Shown here: one piece after another, positions 41,201-54,889 of the stretch
Layout of the letters: each line of letters begins with the position of its first letter
Position numbering within the stretch: position 1 is the first letter of the stretch
Source of the DNA: Rhynochetos jubatus
Taxonomy: Eukaryota > Chordata > Aves > Eurypygiformes > Rhynochetidae
DNA: 64,000 nucleotides
Reading direction: 5' to 3'
Assembly: GCA_027574665.1 (NCBI GenBank)
Contig: CM050650.1
Span: 55,783,304 to 55,847,303 of the forward strand
Notes under the pieces: model-generated
Told to the model about the DNA's origin: nothing
Seen by the model: only the letters and a program-made list of their open reading frames with translations
The model's database searches: none
Translations under genes and position numbers: made by a program

Positions 41201-41652
41201 AGGTGTTGTACAGGGCCTCCACAATAAACTAGTAGAATAAAACCAAGCTTTAGGGTAAACATCCTCTTAGATGTTGATTGAGACGGTTCATAACTAACAG
41301 CAGGTAAAACTCTTGCCACGGTACTTTTTATGTTTAGAGATCTAACGCAGCTTCTCTTGCCATTTCCATTTTTCAAGGCAATGTTATTGCTGTTATCAAT
41401 ATCCAATCTACCTTCCTCACTAATTTTGTTGTCAACATTTCTACCTATCAGAAGGCTACCTAGGTTCCTTATGCTTCATTTCACTTTTACTTTCACTTCT
41501 GTGTGTATTCCTATGTGTTAGTTTGTCCTTTCCTCGAAAAAATCATTCATAGCTTTTTATCTAACTTTTAATTACAAGTTTATCTTGCTAGTAGATGCAA
41601 AGAAAACATTAAAAGACTTGTTTGTTTGTTTTGGTTTTTTGGTTAGTGGTTT

Positions 41653-41672
41653 TGTGTGTGTGTGTGTGTGTG
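41653..41672 (+). repeat. (TG)10 microsatellite
   Basis: Ten perfect TG dinucleotides following a T-rich stretch; likely polymorphic. Confidence 0.9.
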
Positions 41673-44600
41673 AAATGAACTTTCTTCTTTAAAGCCATTT
41701 AAGCTTCCACTCAGCTCTGATTTCTGTGCTTTGCACTTTTACTTTGGAAACAAGAAGTAGCTGTGTCCAGAATTCAGATCAATCACCTACAATAATTTCC
41801 TTCCCTACAAAGACAGGTCAATGCACATTTTCATGTAAGTTTATCTCCTTCTTTTGCATTACCTATGATATTACCATAGTTCAGCTTGATACTTTTAAAC
41901 TTCTTCCGAAGACAGTGAGAATAACCTGAGCTCCTTAACCACTGGCACTAATGTCATATTAGTTAAATATGTCACTTAAGTCTGTAAGAGAAATGACATA
42001 GATTCTAGATATGGTCTCATGCAGAATACAAATCTGCTGGCAGCTTGCATTTCAGTCAGAGAACAATCATTGTATTGTTATGCCTGTTGTTTTAAATAGC
42101 TGCATATTTGTGACTATGAGGTTTGCCATTTAACTATGCCAACAATTTTTTTTTAAAAAAGCACTGCAGCCCATAGAATTTTCAAAATGTTTGGTTACTA
42201 ACATATAATGCAGAAAGCTTGAAGAAAATATACTGCTGAAACTTACAGTGTGACTCCTGATACACAGCTGAATGTGCAAGTTGCAATTTTTAAGCCTATT
42301 TTCAAGCTACTTCCTATTCCTGATGGCATTTTTTTCCACTATTTTGGGTCTTCAACATGAACAACCAGCTACTAATAATGAAAAGAAATAGCTATTAGTA
42401 GCTACCAGTACGTACATGTGTACCTGATCTCTATTGATAGATAAATATGCACCTGATTTGTAGATCCAAGCTGGTACTTAACCAACTCAGCAGAGTTTTA
42501 GGATCTGATTTATCCTTCCTGACTGCAGTAAAGGCCACGTTGCATCCTACACTTTCATAGCAGCAGGCAAGAATGAAACCTTCCTCTGTTTCAATTCCCA
42601 TCTGGAAAGTGGTATTAACTATCTTTACCACCCTCACAGGTCAAAATGTGCGATTTCATTATCTATTTGCATACCTTCTTCAAAATCCAACAGACTCAAA
42701 AAAATTAGAAAAGAAACTTTGACTACTTAAGAAGCATTAGCACAGTGCCATACCATTACCTAATCTCATTCATAAATGTATGCAATTTCCTATTCAAAAC
42801 TGAAGACTTCTTACTAATAAATATAAATATGAAGTGTAATTTTTTTTTTCAGAGACAAGTTTCCCCAGTGAACACAGGATTTGAATGAGCCAGAGACCTC
42901 AAATACAAGCACACAGAGATAGTGAGCATGAACTATTAGTCTCTTAGAAACTAGATGTAAACACAACAATTAACTGTTCATGATTCTTTTTATTTATTCA
43001 AACCACTTCTGGCAGTTGGTCACACCTTCAGCTTTCTTAGTAACCACACAAATGAAAAGGCAAGCTCAGGATTATGAAAGAAGAATTATGCAATGAGGTT
43101 GTGTACAAGCCCACTAAAGTGTCCAAACAAAAGGCGATTTTGGAAAGCAAGAACAAGAAAGCAGATTATATAACTAAAGCCTTCTCCCTTCCACATTACA
43201 TTGCGATGCAGAAGCAGCAGATTTTCTGCTCCCGAAACAGCCAGCCAGCCAGAAAAAGCCAAAATGGACTTCTGCCTCTTTGGGAAGCAGAAAGCACAGA
43301 GCTCACAGTAAGATTCAGAGCTTTGTATTCAAAATAGGTTTAATTTACATGAAAAAGCAGGAATCCAATCTCCGATTACGGCTATGGTTTTTTGGTAAGA
43401 TGGATTTGTATTTTAGAAATGTAAACAAGGTTGTCACATGACTTCACTTATATATAATGGACATGACACAAAAGAACAAAATTAGTAGTTCCAGGATAAC
43501 CCACTAACATTATCTCACAACTTGATAAATAAGTATTTAGGTTTAGAAATATTAACTATGTTGAGGGTACTAAATACATTTGAAAATAATATATTTCTGA
43601 ATGCTAGTACCGTTGAAGACTTTTAATCCACATTATTTATCTGTTTATAGATCAGTTCATACGGTAACTATGACTTTGAAAAAATGCATCTAAGGAGGTG
43701 TAAAGCAAATGCACATCATACCTTTTTATGGCAATATCTATCTCTAGGTGCCCAAATGCCTTTTCAAATCTTATTCTTCCTGCATTGCACAACTTTAGTA
43801 ACACAAAGAAGCCAGAAATCCAGGTTAATTAGCCTTATGTCCTGTCTAATCAGTCTCAAATCAGGGTATGATTATCCATGTTTTATTACTGCAGCTCACA
43901 TCTGCTAGCGAAGCTTTATGCCCGGAAGACTGTTGCTAACATGGCAGCTTTTTCACTGATTTGTGATTGATTATTGGATGGTCTCACCTCTGTCTCCTGT
44001 CCACAAGCCTGGCTTTTGGCTTCTTTAATTATTACCTCACCCCACCACGGCCGGAGTTTCTGTAACAACACACTCCATTGGGGAAAAAATGCTGGCTGGG
44101 TTGCAAATCTCCCAAACCTTTGTGTCTTCATTTGGATGGGAGCACAAGCTTTGTGATTTCCATTAAAAGGTATTTCTTGTCCTTCTCTCAAGGCACATCA
44201 GCTTCACCCGTGTGTGAACAGAACAGCAGCATCCAGGCAGCAAAACAGCACTCAGGCACATAGGCCATACGACTGGTAACAGAGAGTGAGTGGGCTGGTA
44301 CAGTCACTAGCTTAGTAGCCCCTAATGGCTGTTAATTGGTGATGCTGATTGTCAATTCCCTTCTGAAAAACCATGGAGTGTTTCTGAACTACCCAGTGAA
44401 GCTAAACAGGTAGGGGGGTTCATGGTGGTTGTTGTCAAAAAGAGTCAAGTTAGAGAAAATTTGTCTGTATCTGCCAACTCTCTACTAAACAAGCATCAGT
44501 TTGCAGACTCAGTTCTGACTCAATACTGGGAATGGCTGTACCACTTTAACTTGGAAAAGCCTAAGGACATCTCGGCAAATGAGATAATAAAACAGAAACC

Positions 44601-47600
44601 CTGTCCAAAACAAACAGAACGAAGAGATGGGCCTTTACAGAAGCTCAACTGTAATAATGATTTGCTTTACTTGGAAAAATGAAAGCACAGTTCAAAAACT
44701 GTATTACCACAAATAATCATAATTTCTTTTCAAGACTAAAGAGTACAGTCTCCATTCCTAAGTGACCTTTTTCTTTTTTTTCCATCTATTAAGCACTATA
44801 AGCAAGTAAATGCTTCGTTTTGCTACACTGGCTTGGTCTCGTATCTTCTTGATTATTGTGATCTTGTATGTAAGGTGTTTTCTTTCCCCTCCAAGACCGG
44901 AAAGCTAACAGTAATACTCTTTGCCTGCTATTGCTGTTGTAGTTCAGTCCCTTCACCTTACGGAAAGAAGATTTTTCCTTTGTTTTAATGAGCTTAAGAT
45001 AAAGCCTTTAGAGAACAGCTGCTGCATTCAAAAGGTCTGGAAATGAGCGTCTGTCTTGCAATAGCACCTTGACTAAAGACATGCAGAAAGTCCACACCAA
45101 CATACAGTCCTTTGCGCTGTACGGTGAAGAAGCTGTACCTCTCCAGGTACGCCAACGATAATCTCCAAGCAAGGTGCTGGAGGCATGACAGCCTATGTCA
45201 TGACAAGTGACACCAGCTGTCCTGCATGAGTAAGGTACAGATAGCATAGAAGCTGTATACCACCTGTGTGCAGGCCTTCGGCATCTCTGTAAAAGGACAT
45301 CATTGAATCTTCCCTGGGAAGCAAAGTGGCATAACTAAAAAGCAACTTGGTGATTTGTGTAAACTAAACTGTAACTCTCACCCCACTGCAACAGCTGTGC
45401 AGATACAAGATGTTATTAAATGTTCCAGATATATTTCATATCAGGGTGAATACAATGACAGTTTTTATCTTGGAGATTCACAGGTTTTGCAGGTTTGTGC
45501 CACAAGCCTAAGAGTGTTATAAAGAGATTACATACATTCTCCGTAGACACTTAAACCAATGTGCACCAGTGAGGGCATAATCCTCTTAAAAGTACTAAAG
45601 ACTGTGTAACAAACACTGAAATGTAATTACATAAAATCTAGTGAAATTACAGTAAAAGAAGCTTCACAGATTATGTCTCTATTTAATATGTTAATGTTTA
45701 CATTCCATGCAATGAAACTCCAAACAACATTTCACATCCCTATATGTTAACAATGACGACTCCTCAGCAAGGAAAGCATGAGAGAGAGGTAAACCGGAGA
45801 GAGACGGGAGAGCAGGTTGAGGTGTGGGGTCTTGGCCTCCAGGCAGTCTGTGGCAGGGCTGGGCTGAAGCCCAAAGGAAACCATCCTCACCAAGTAGTAA
45901 CTCGGCATTACTCCTTCCACCCCCACCTATAGGTTACTTATCCTGAAATACTGCAATGCTTTTCCACTAGTTCCCAACAGTCTGATATTGAATTAAAGTA
46001 ACCACTGAGAACCCAAAATAAACCAGGATCTGTTTCTATGGGCAGGATAGAGATTAGCTTTTACATTTGACCCTAGTTCCTTCACATACCTTCTGAAAAG
46101 AACATTGTATATGGGCCGGCCCCAAATTAAAGTCTACTAACAAAGTAAAAAAAAATAAAAATCAAACATACACTCTCAAAACCAAGCAACCAGAATTTAC
46201 CTAGGAACATTAACTGTGTAATTATGCAGTTATAACTTTCTATAAAATTTAATATATATATCTCAAACATCTCAGTTTACTGTGGAGATAAAAATTCCAA
46301 AGAGCTAGGGAGGTTTTTTTTGGTGGGTTTGATGTTATTATTTTCTTTTTTTTTTTTCCTCTCTTTTTTAAATAGACTATTGGATTCTTAATAGGTTGTT
46401 GACACTTCCCTCATAAGGCTCTTTCTCATCTTAGATGAAAGACAGAACAAGTAGCCTGTTTTCTTGCACACAATAATAGACGATTCACTTGGATACATAC
46501 AACTGCCATCTAAAAAACCTCAGTGTGAGTCTAAAATTAGATTTCTGTGATATGACTCATAAGGAGAAGCTTTGTAACAGAAACTAGGGTATTTTTAAGC
46601 AAATGAAGTCTAAAGTACAAAATAAAAACTGCATTCTAGAAATAGTCTATGGAATAAATTGCTAGTATCTGTTAAGTGTTATTTTTTTATCTGTGTGTTT
46701 TATCTGCCTTCAGTATATTCGCTGAGGTATATTATCATCATGATAATTAAAGGTGGTGAAGCTTCTGGTTTCCACAAAACAGGATTATAAGAAGACGGTA
46801 GAACTTTCTCACTGAAATATTTTGCCTTTACAATATGGAATTCTCTACATCAGTGTACAAGCATGGCCAGCAGCAGTTTCCCTACAAAACTATTTTAATG
46901 CTTGTTAATTAGTAACTAAGGACAGGAGACATGTCCTTCTGCAATTTTCTGTAACTCTAGTATTAAAAAAAAACCAAAAAAACAACAGAGGTAGCATTCT
47001 AAAAGGAAGGGTTATTTATGATGATGACAATTTGCTGTGTTCAAATCTAATAATACACCAAAATGTACAAGATGTATTGTAGGAAGATATTACAGCACAG
47101 CTGTGAGAAGATAAAGCTTAATTTTTCAAGCCTGCAGTATACTCTAATATAAACAGGAAACAAATTAGAGGTCACTAAACAGGCAAATGACAAACAACAC
47201 AACCTGCACAGAAAAACCTGACACTGTAATAGGTTGAAGATACTCTGCATCCTGGTGCCTCCTAACCCAATGCTAATACTAAATTACTGTCTATGAACCT
47301 GTCAGAATAGAGGAGGTGCTCTCAAAAATATGCATCATTGTAATATCTTCCTTCTCGAAATCATCTTCACTAAACCCTCAAAACTGACACATAATTGTTC
47401 ATATTTAGACTTCTTTAAATATCACCCTTTTCACACCAGTAACAAATATGGCAGATGTTATTTTAAGATAAAGTCTTAACTGAAAGCAGCTTTTGAGCCT
47501 CATATAGAGATTTATCACAACCAACATTAAACAGCTGCGGTGTGGATGCCTACACATGAACTTGTCAAACAAGACGGAGCAGAGTGGAGCTGCTGAAGAG

Positions 47601-50600
47601 AGGTTCATACAAAACACAATTCGACTGACATATTTTGGATATCCACTTTATTTCAGAAGCACCTTTTCTAATCACTGCCTAGAAAATGATTCAAAGAATA
47701 TTTTCCTCTTGCATTTTGCCTCCTGCATTTTGTGTAATGACTCCTGTCCTCAGTGTTTTAATAGTAGCATAAGAGAAAAATTTCAATTTTCGAACTGCCT
47801 TCCTCCAGAACCAAATCAAAACGTTCTCAGTGTAAGACACTAACAGGCCAGGCATTTTCTGCCCTAAATATATACATTATCCCTGATGAAAGTTGAAAAA
47901 GTATGTTGATTCTTCTTAAATAGCAACTCAAATGCAAATAGATGTTTGTCATTTATACCACCTATGGTCTTTAGTGCTTTGTATCCTGGCTGACCATCAA
48001 CCAAGTGGAAAGAAGAGCGCAGATTGGCTTACCAAGTAGGAACATGTTGATTTACGTTACATTATTAATTTTGGGAGAAAAAGCAGTAGAAAAGTGTAAG
48101 CAGTGACATGGCAATATTAACCTAAAATTTTTTACAAAATCATAATTTAAATAACTAACTCGGAATTTGTTAACAAAGAAAAACACTCTAGAAATCAAAA
48201 AATAGGACCATGTTTCACTAAAACAAATACTGCATTGCACAAACTGCCCCAGGCCTGTGTTCTTGAGAAGAATGAAAGCTAACTGAAATCAAAAGAAAAA
48301 TTGAATGGTTCTTTTCACCACGATACTTATTGCTCTGTATGATAAAACATTCTAATACAACGTGATATCTAGAATTCAGTGCATACTTAGTGTTTTGATC
48401 ATATCCTTTCCTCTATGCTTTTGCAATACCAACAGGCAGTTCAGAACTTCTCGTTGCCAGCATTACATCAGATTATTACTATTGGGTACCTGGGTCAGAA
48501 GAAACCTGAAGTGGATTCTCAAAGAACTTCTTTCTGTATGCATAAACCAGAATTAAATACTTCTAGCAACAGTGATTTTACAGCTAGCCTTAGAAACTGT
48601 CCTTATCCAATGTTAACTAATATTTAACTTGAATACCCCTGACTGCAGTCTAGCTCTTTCAGAAGTTTTTGTTGTAGTAAGTGAAAACACTTGATCTCTT
48701 TTCTCTTTCTGTTTTACTTTTTCCATGAGTTTTTCAGCTATGATGTTCTTTTCCAGCTGTCTTAACTTTCACACATAAACCTTATATTTTAGTATTTTAT
48801 TCTGATAAATCTTCTCACACACAGAAAAAAAAAAGATTGAAATCCTACTTGAATTCCTCCTGTTAAGTAACATGTGGGCAGTCATGTTATTCAGAGTCCC
48901 AGTTCATCGTTTAGATTTATTTGGCCTTCAGGTCATATTGTCTAGAGTCAATAGAGTCAAAATAGTCTATTTTCCCTTAACACACTGCCAATAAGTAATG
49001 AATTGCCTAAGTTACAACAAGACTTGCTCACTTGAGAGACTAATAATTTACACTGGCATCCTTTATAACTCAATAATCTCCTGAATCAACAAAAGCTTCA
49101 GGAATCTAGCTGGGACATTTCAGAGAGTGAAACATGACAAAGGCAGCAGCAAGACTACATGGAACCAGTTTACACCAGCAAACTGGACAGAAGGAAACCT
49201 TAACCAGGGCACTATTTGTGATGTAGGGGTAAAACTCAACGGTGCAAATTGTGCAGCACGCCCCTCCTGGCCAAGGGCGCCTTTTCAGTTTTGCTCACAT
49301 GTACAAATATGATCTTGCAGATGATAAAACAGTAAATGGCACCAAAAAGTGACATCCTGCCACATGCCTTTTTGCCAGTTACACATCTGAACTTTACAAA
49401 TCAATTTTAAGCTAGTTCAGGTCTAAGGAAAGAGTAGAAAGAGAAGTGGTGGAAAGAAAGTTTGGAACATGCACACAGTGAATCAAAGTAACTTTCAGTA
49501 GCAGGTAGCTGTTAAATCAGCTTAGCTTAATGTTAAACTGTGGCTCTTGGCCCTGTTGACTTAGAGAGAAAACAACCAAAGGAAAACGCCCCTGTAGGTA
49601 CATATTAACAAAGTGCCTATCAGCTAAATAGAAAAAAATATACAGTTTTGGTTAACTTAAGGGGGAGAGGAGGGGGGAAGGAAGGACAATGCAGAAGAAA
49701 ACCAACCCACAACATCGTGTCAATAGTGCTACTATAAAGAAGGCATTAAGATTGCAGATGATACTCAGTTCTAAGTAACATAAAACAAGGACTGGACTTG
49801 CAAATTTGACCTGTGTGTATTGAAGATTTTCACGAGTGTATGAAGATCACTAGAGAACTACAGCTCCTTTACATCACAGTGGGTGTTCATGAATGACCAT
49901 GTTGCTTGCCTACCCTTCACAGCTTTTCCTACACAATGAAGTGTCTCTACAGGGAGTTTACAGAAGCACAACCTACCCACAAGCCAAAATGAATTTAAGA
50001 GCCTAATAAGAACAGTGGTGCAACCCAGACACAAATAGAAGATAGAGAAGAAATTCTTTATGCTTTCATAACATTTGTAGAGCTCTAAGACAAAGTGATT
50101 GACTTGTAACATTATATTGTTTAAACTGTTGTACTTTGTACACCCTAAAACTGGTTTTATTGAATGGCATTTAAATGGTTAACAGTCTCAAAATATTAGT
50201 GATACCAGAGCAATTTAATTGGGGTGGCATATATGTTAGGACTGTCACGTACACTCCATTTTTGTAATCCATTATAGATAAGGACAAAATGTCCTAACTG
50301 AATAAATGGACTACCCTATAATGAACTCAATGCCACTCAGAAAAATCTTTACCCAGCACAGACTACTAAATGAGAAATTGGAGGGAACAAGAAGAGGGAG
50401 GGAAAAGTGGGAATGAGAAAAAACTGTGGTACTAATACGACACAGTGACTGTTCAACATCACCTTACAGGCCAGAGATAACTAGTCAGCATAAGGAGTGA
50501 CAAAGGTCCAGAAGACAGGGACACTGGCTACTTTTTCAGAGCAGCATGAGCATGACTGCAGTTTACTTGTAGCAGTCTACTACTTATGGAAAAGACTGAA

Positions 50601-53600
50601 TTACATGATGACAGAGATTAAAAAGGTGTAAGGGTTTTAACTAGTTTGTTTTCCAGCACCCCTTGCTGAGATTATTATTATATTATATTACTATTAAAAA
50701 TGCTGTAAGAATTTCTAGTGTATATAGACCATATAATACTAGTGAAACTTGCACTTCCTATAGGCTAAGGAGCAGTGCTTTTGTGCCAACTGCCATTTAA
50801 TTCCCTAAGAAATCCCAAAGACAAACCCAAGAACATCACTCAAATTGGTGGTGTATACCAGTTCTGCTTGAGTTGTGACTGCCTTTCTTATATGAAGAAC
50901 TAAACTAAAAAGCATGAGGTACTCTAGAAAACCTTGATCTGTGCTAGCAAGGAATAAATTATGCAGTGACAGTGACACTAAAGGACGTCATCAGTTAGTT
51001 CTGTAGTAGTTCTGTAGTACCACAAGGATGCTTGTGCTTAAATTCAGCAATGAAAAAAAATCAGGTGTCATCTCTATACTCTCTCAGCTCTCTGTAGTGA
51101 GGAGAGATAGGCTCTTAAAAAAAAAATGAATTATACCTTTCTTAAACACCTGCCTTAGGTTGCATTACCTTCTGTAGCAGTCACGCCACCACTTACACCC
51201 CTGAAAGCCCAACTTGCCTGTCCCAGGGGAGGCAGACCCGGCAGTCCCTGAGCACCAAGCAGGTCAGCCAGCGTTAGAGTGAGTGCCAAGAAGAGGATGA
51301 GCAGCAAGCAGAAGCCAGTGGAAAGATGCCACACACAGCTAAGGGGATGTGTCTAGCAAGAGTGAGATGGCTTCTGTGTATTTATACCTACCTCTCTGAT
51401 TATGATTAAGCTTTCCTCAGAGGCACCCTCCCTCCTTCCTTTAAAGAGGTAATGCTGCTCCTTTCTGCAACTCTTGCCTGTTATACAGGTTCTATATTGC
51501 CCAAAATTTAGTAGGAAGAATTTTTGCTTCAAAAACATGCCCTTCTTAATTAAAATTCAAGTGACAAGGGGTCATAATCCTCCTGGATAGGCCTGTGTCT
51601 CTCCCCTGAGTGCAGACTGAGCTATAATGAATAGCCCTATGTCTCGGTTTTTGTTAGGATGACAGGGATGAAGTTAGTGATGTCAAATCTTACTCTCTCC
51701 TGTGGCCTGCCTGGCCCAGACTAAACGAGTGGATCCTCCATTCTTCTGGGCACAGAGTGCAATACTGCAACAAGCCTTTGCCTGGACACTGAAGGACGAG
51801 ACAGGTTTCATACACACTTGCATACAAATCTGCAGCCCAGCACGCTGCACGCTTTTATGATTGTTTGTCTCAAGTGGATTCCTGAGGCAGTGATATGAGG
51901 CAGTCTTAATTCAAAAACTCTGTAATGTTTGCAGAGTGTATTGCAAGTGCCATAATCACCAACAAAGTGAAGAGGCTGGAAAAACAAAACACCACCATAA
52001 CCAACTTTATTGCTCTCTGACAGTTTTTAGGAGAGCTGTTGTAACTGCACTGACTTGCAGTATATACAGCAGAGATTTCAAAGCTGGTGTCGAGAATCCC
52101 ACTGAAGAGTGGTATCTTTCTGGTTTATCCTATGCTCCCTCACCTCAAACACTTACTGGAAACCCGTGAGGTGAATACGAGACGGCGATACGGAAGAGGG
52201 AGCACAGCTTGCTTTACCTCTCTCCCTCAGTCCCAATGAATTCCCAGCACTGACTTCCTGCAGCACTCTCTGACAGTGTCACACAAGAACAACTCTCCTG
52301 ACTCACCTTACGGCCAGGTACAAGACAGGTGTTGTAGAGCAGGACTGCTGCTCAGCTCTGACTGAGGATCACCCAAATCATCTCTGTTCCTAATCACTGT
52401 GAATACACTCTCACCTTGAGTTAGGCACCCAGCTCGAACAGCACTGATTCTGGGCTGCCATGCAAACACGCCAAGAAATATCTCTGTGTTCCTATGTCCA
52501 TACCTCCTCCTATTTCAGCTGACTATAATTTCTGAAAGGTAGAGCAACCTTAAGTCACAGGGGCTAAGGTAGTCGCAGTGCAGACTGCCTGCTCATCCAT
52601 AATGCAGAACTACAGACTAAAAAAAGACTTAGGCTCCAAGCACTCCAGTCTTGGCACAGGTGAAGTATTTATTGAAATAGTGCAACTGCAGCAAAACCCA
52701 GATCCTAGCAATACCAAGCTGAGCTGATTTCATCTGAGAAGCAAAGAATCCAGTTATAGGTATGACTTCAAACTGACACACTATGCCAAATTTGCATTTA
52801 GTTCATACATTTTCTTCTAAAACGTCTTAAGATGTCACAATTATTTTTTCTTAATTTCCAAAAAGGAAAAAACCCACAAGCACACAGCCAACTGAACTAT
52901 GTATCAGATTTCACCACAGCAAAATATATAAAAGTTAAAAACAATTATGTAAAATAACCAAAGTGCAAATAAACAGAACAGACATTTTGTCAGCAACAGC
53001 TTTATAGATGTTTAGAAAGTTAGTACATAACAAATTGATAATTAATAGTCCACATGCTCTGTAAATAGCTCCTGTAGCATCCTCCTTACTCACTGCTTCA
53101 GAGTACCAGTCTGGATAATCGCCCCTGATCCTTTCCTTTGCAATGTGCCTTCATAACCTTCAAGCACCTCTGCTATTTCTCGCATGCTTTTTTTTCCATA
53201 TTCCTCAGTAGGGCACTCAGTTTCATAATTATGTCATTTCTTGCTCCAAATGTCTTTTTTCCTCTGGAATCCTTGTTAGTAACCTGAATTCCTTTAAATA
53301 TATAGTAGGCTGAGATACATAGATAATGTACAAAGAGCCCTGCCTGTTCTGCAAGCAATGTTGCCTCACTGTCCCCTTGCACTCTGTCATTTATTTGTGT
53401 CTGCCTGGAGTGTCTTATCCTAATGTTTAAAGCACAAGTTCTCTGGGCAGAAACTATTTCCTCGCTCTATGCTTGTGGGCACTTAGAAAAAAAATTGTGC
53501 AAGATTGTGGCCTAAGAATTAGCAGGCACAAAAATAGCAAGGAAAAAGACAGTAACTGTACAAAAGTCTGCAGAACATCAAGCAGCAGCAATTCAGAGTT

Positions 53601-54622
53601 GGAAAAGTGCGGTAGCAGGCCTCAATTTTACAGACTCTGAATCTTTATTTATTCTCATATTGATCTACCGAGGCTACATGGAAATTATGCATGCTAGTTG
53701 TACCTAGTGGCTGGGAAGCTGAGTTCAGATACCCTAAACTGAAAAACAAAAAATGAAAGAAAAATCCATGGGAGGATAAAGTTTCTAGATTTAGAAGATG
53801 CAGAAGGGGTAGCAAAGGTTTTGTGCTTCTGTTGAGGTCAGTAGGAGCTGGTGTGTAAAGAAAGGAAGAGGTCAGAGATTTATGATTTCACTCCTGTTAA
53901 TGTATCATAGGGTGTCTTTGGAGTATTCATTGAGTATTCATTATTTTTTAGGTTCTTATAATGAAGCATTATTAAATAAAAGTATTGCTTTTTTTTTTTT
54001 TTTGTAGAAGCTCTGCATCTAAATGCTGCAGCTAAAAGCTTGCATTGAGAATGTATGTTTTTATTCAAACAATGCTATTGACTAGAAACAAATTGTCAGT
54101 GTGGCTGTATAAGTTATCTAAAAGGTCACCAACTACAGCAGTAATAATTAGCTCATTTTCCTATGTATTCTTCAGTGCTTAACAACATAATGAGGTAGAA
54201 GCCTCATCTGGACGCAAGTCTTGCTAAACTACTAAATATTGGTTTATCAGTAAAGCAGATCAACCTGTAGACATCATGGCTGGGAGGAGGATAGATACGA
54301 TTTCTATTCTCTTTTCTATGAGAAAACTGATGCACGATCAGGTCACATGGGAGAAACAGAACCAAATTCTCATAATCTTCAATTTAGTGTCCTGTCCCAT
54401 GGATCCACATTCATAATGTCAGCTGCTTTTAAACACCAACATTAATGCTATCCCAAAGGATCCATGTAATCAGAGCCCTTCATACTACAAATATTTTCCA
54501 GTAGGTAAGTTTAAAACAGCTATTAAACTTCAGAAATATTGTCCTGACTGTGTACAACAGTAAAAAACCAGGAACGCCCATTTATGAATGGATGGCAGAG
54601 CACACCAGCCCCAGTCTCTTAC

Positions 54623-54686
54623 CTTGAAGTCGTTGCATGACATTGGCAATATCTCTAGATCTTGCCACTAGTCGGGAGGAGGCCAT
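54623..54686 (-). CDS. SYNE1: SYNE1 (nesprin-1) first coding exon, N-terminus
   Basis: This is the coding part of a 267-bp exon (54623-54889). The ATG begins at 54686 in a strong context, with A at -3 and G at +4. The 21 codons start MASSRLVARS and end RDIANVMQRLQ, followed by a single G and then a GTAAGAG donor. From family knowledge the mammalian nesprin-1 N-terminus is MATSRGASRCPRDIANVMQRLQ, so RDIANVMQRLQ is identical and the first ten or so residues vary. Splicing to the exon at 9760-9821 restores Q-DEQE exactly. That junction, with matched phase across about 44.8 kb, is the main evidence for both exons. The encoded stretch precedes the actin-binding CH pair and has no signal peptide. 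Confidence 0.95.
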
Positions 54687-54889
54687 GATCTCTCCTGCAG
54701 CGAGTCCACTTCCTCTGACAGAAGCCTCCCTCCAAGCCGCTGACCTCGGCGAGATGAGGATCTCGGATGGCTTCTTTGCAGCCCACAGCCCTCAGCCCTG
54801 GCAGAGCATGCCTGGGGCAGTCGGATGCCTCCCGTCCAACTCCAGCCCTCGCAGGGCTGGGGAAGAGCGCTGGCAAGCAACCGCAGTGC
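54687..54889 (-). other. SYNE1: SYNE1 5' untranslated part of the start-codon exon
   Basis: On the minus strand the exon opens after a good acceptor (TACTTTCTTTCTCAG, ending at 54890) and runs 203 bp to the start codon. It is GC-rich compared with the flanking intron and contains several CpGs. It holds one complete small upstream ORF (54792-54809). It is also fully open in the frame that begins with its first base, until a TAG at 54668-54670, 16 bases past the A of the nesprin ATG. The upstream partner exon is inferred to be the one ending at 63156. The acceptor is read from sequence; use of this exact site is inferred. Confidence 0.8.
54792..54809 (-). other. five-codon upstream ORF in SYNE1 leader
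   Basis: On the minus strand, ATG CTC TGC CAG GGC TGA lies wholly within the exon 2 leader. Its stop is about 105 bases before the nesprin start codon. It is the only AUG I see between the exon 2 acceptor and the nesprin ATG. A short complete uORF like this usually permits reinitiation and has a mild effect on translation. Whether it is translated is not shown. Confidence 0.5.

Larger units (their letters stand above)
9822..54622 (-). other. SYNE1: SYNE1 intron 2 (about 44.8 kb)
   Basis: This is the intron between the start-codon exon donor (54622) and the CH exon acceptor (9822). Its 3' part carries two candidate alternative exons (12387-12465 and 10862-10912) and a CpG-rich patch (13880-14110). 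CR1 LINE fragments occur at 18250-18557, 19265-20070, 20951-21585 and 25317-25652. From about 25.7 to 54.6 kb I see only AT-rich sequence with homopolymer tracts, one (TG)10 microsatellite and short tandem duplications. No protein-coding exon, tRNA or other RNA gene there can be supported. Confidence 0.85.

Noticed and set aside
43989..44060. 72-bp minus-strand segment, acceptor TGTTGTTACAG and donor GAG|GTGAGA, open in one frame
   Set aside because: It is phase 0 at both ends, which is incompatible with the flanking phase-1 SYNE1 exons. The peptide is not recognisable.
52260..52400. AAG|GTGAGTC donor on the minus strand in a mildly CpG-rich area
   Set aside because: No open frame reaches it (ATG frame stops at TGA), and there is no acceptor or promoter motif to define an exon.
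54655..54876. 73-codon minus-strand ORF over SYNE1 exon 2
   Set aside because: Its first codon is TTG rather than ATG, and the true SYNE1 frame and splice sites explain the region.
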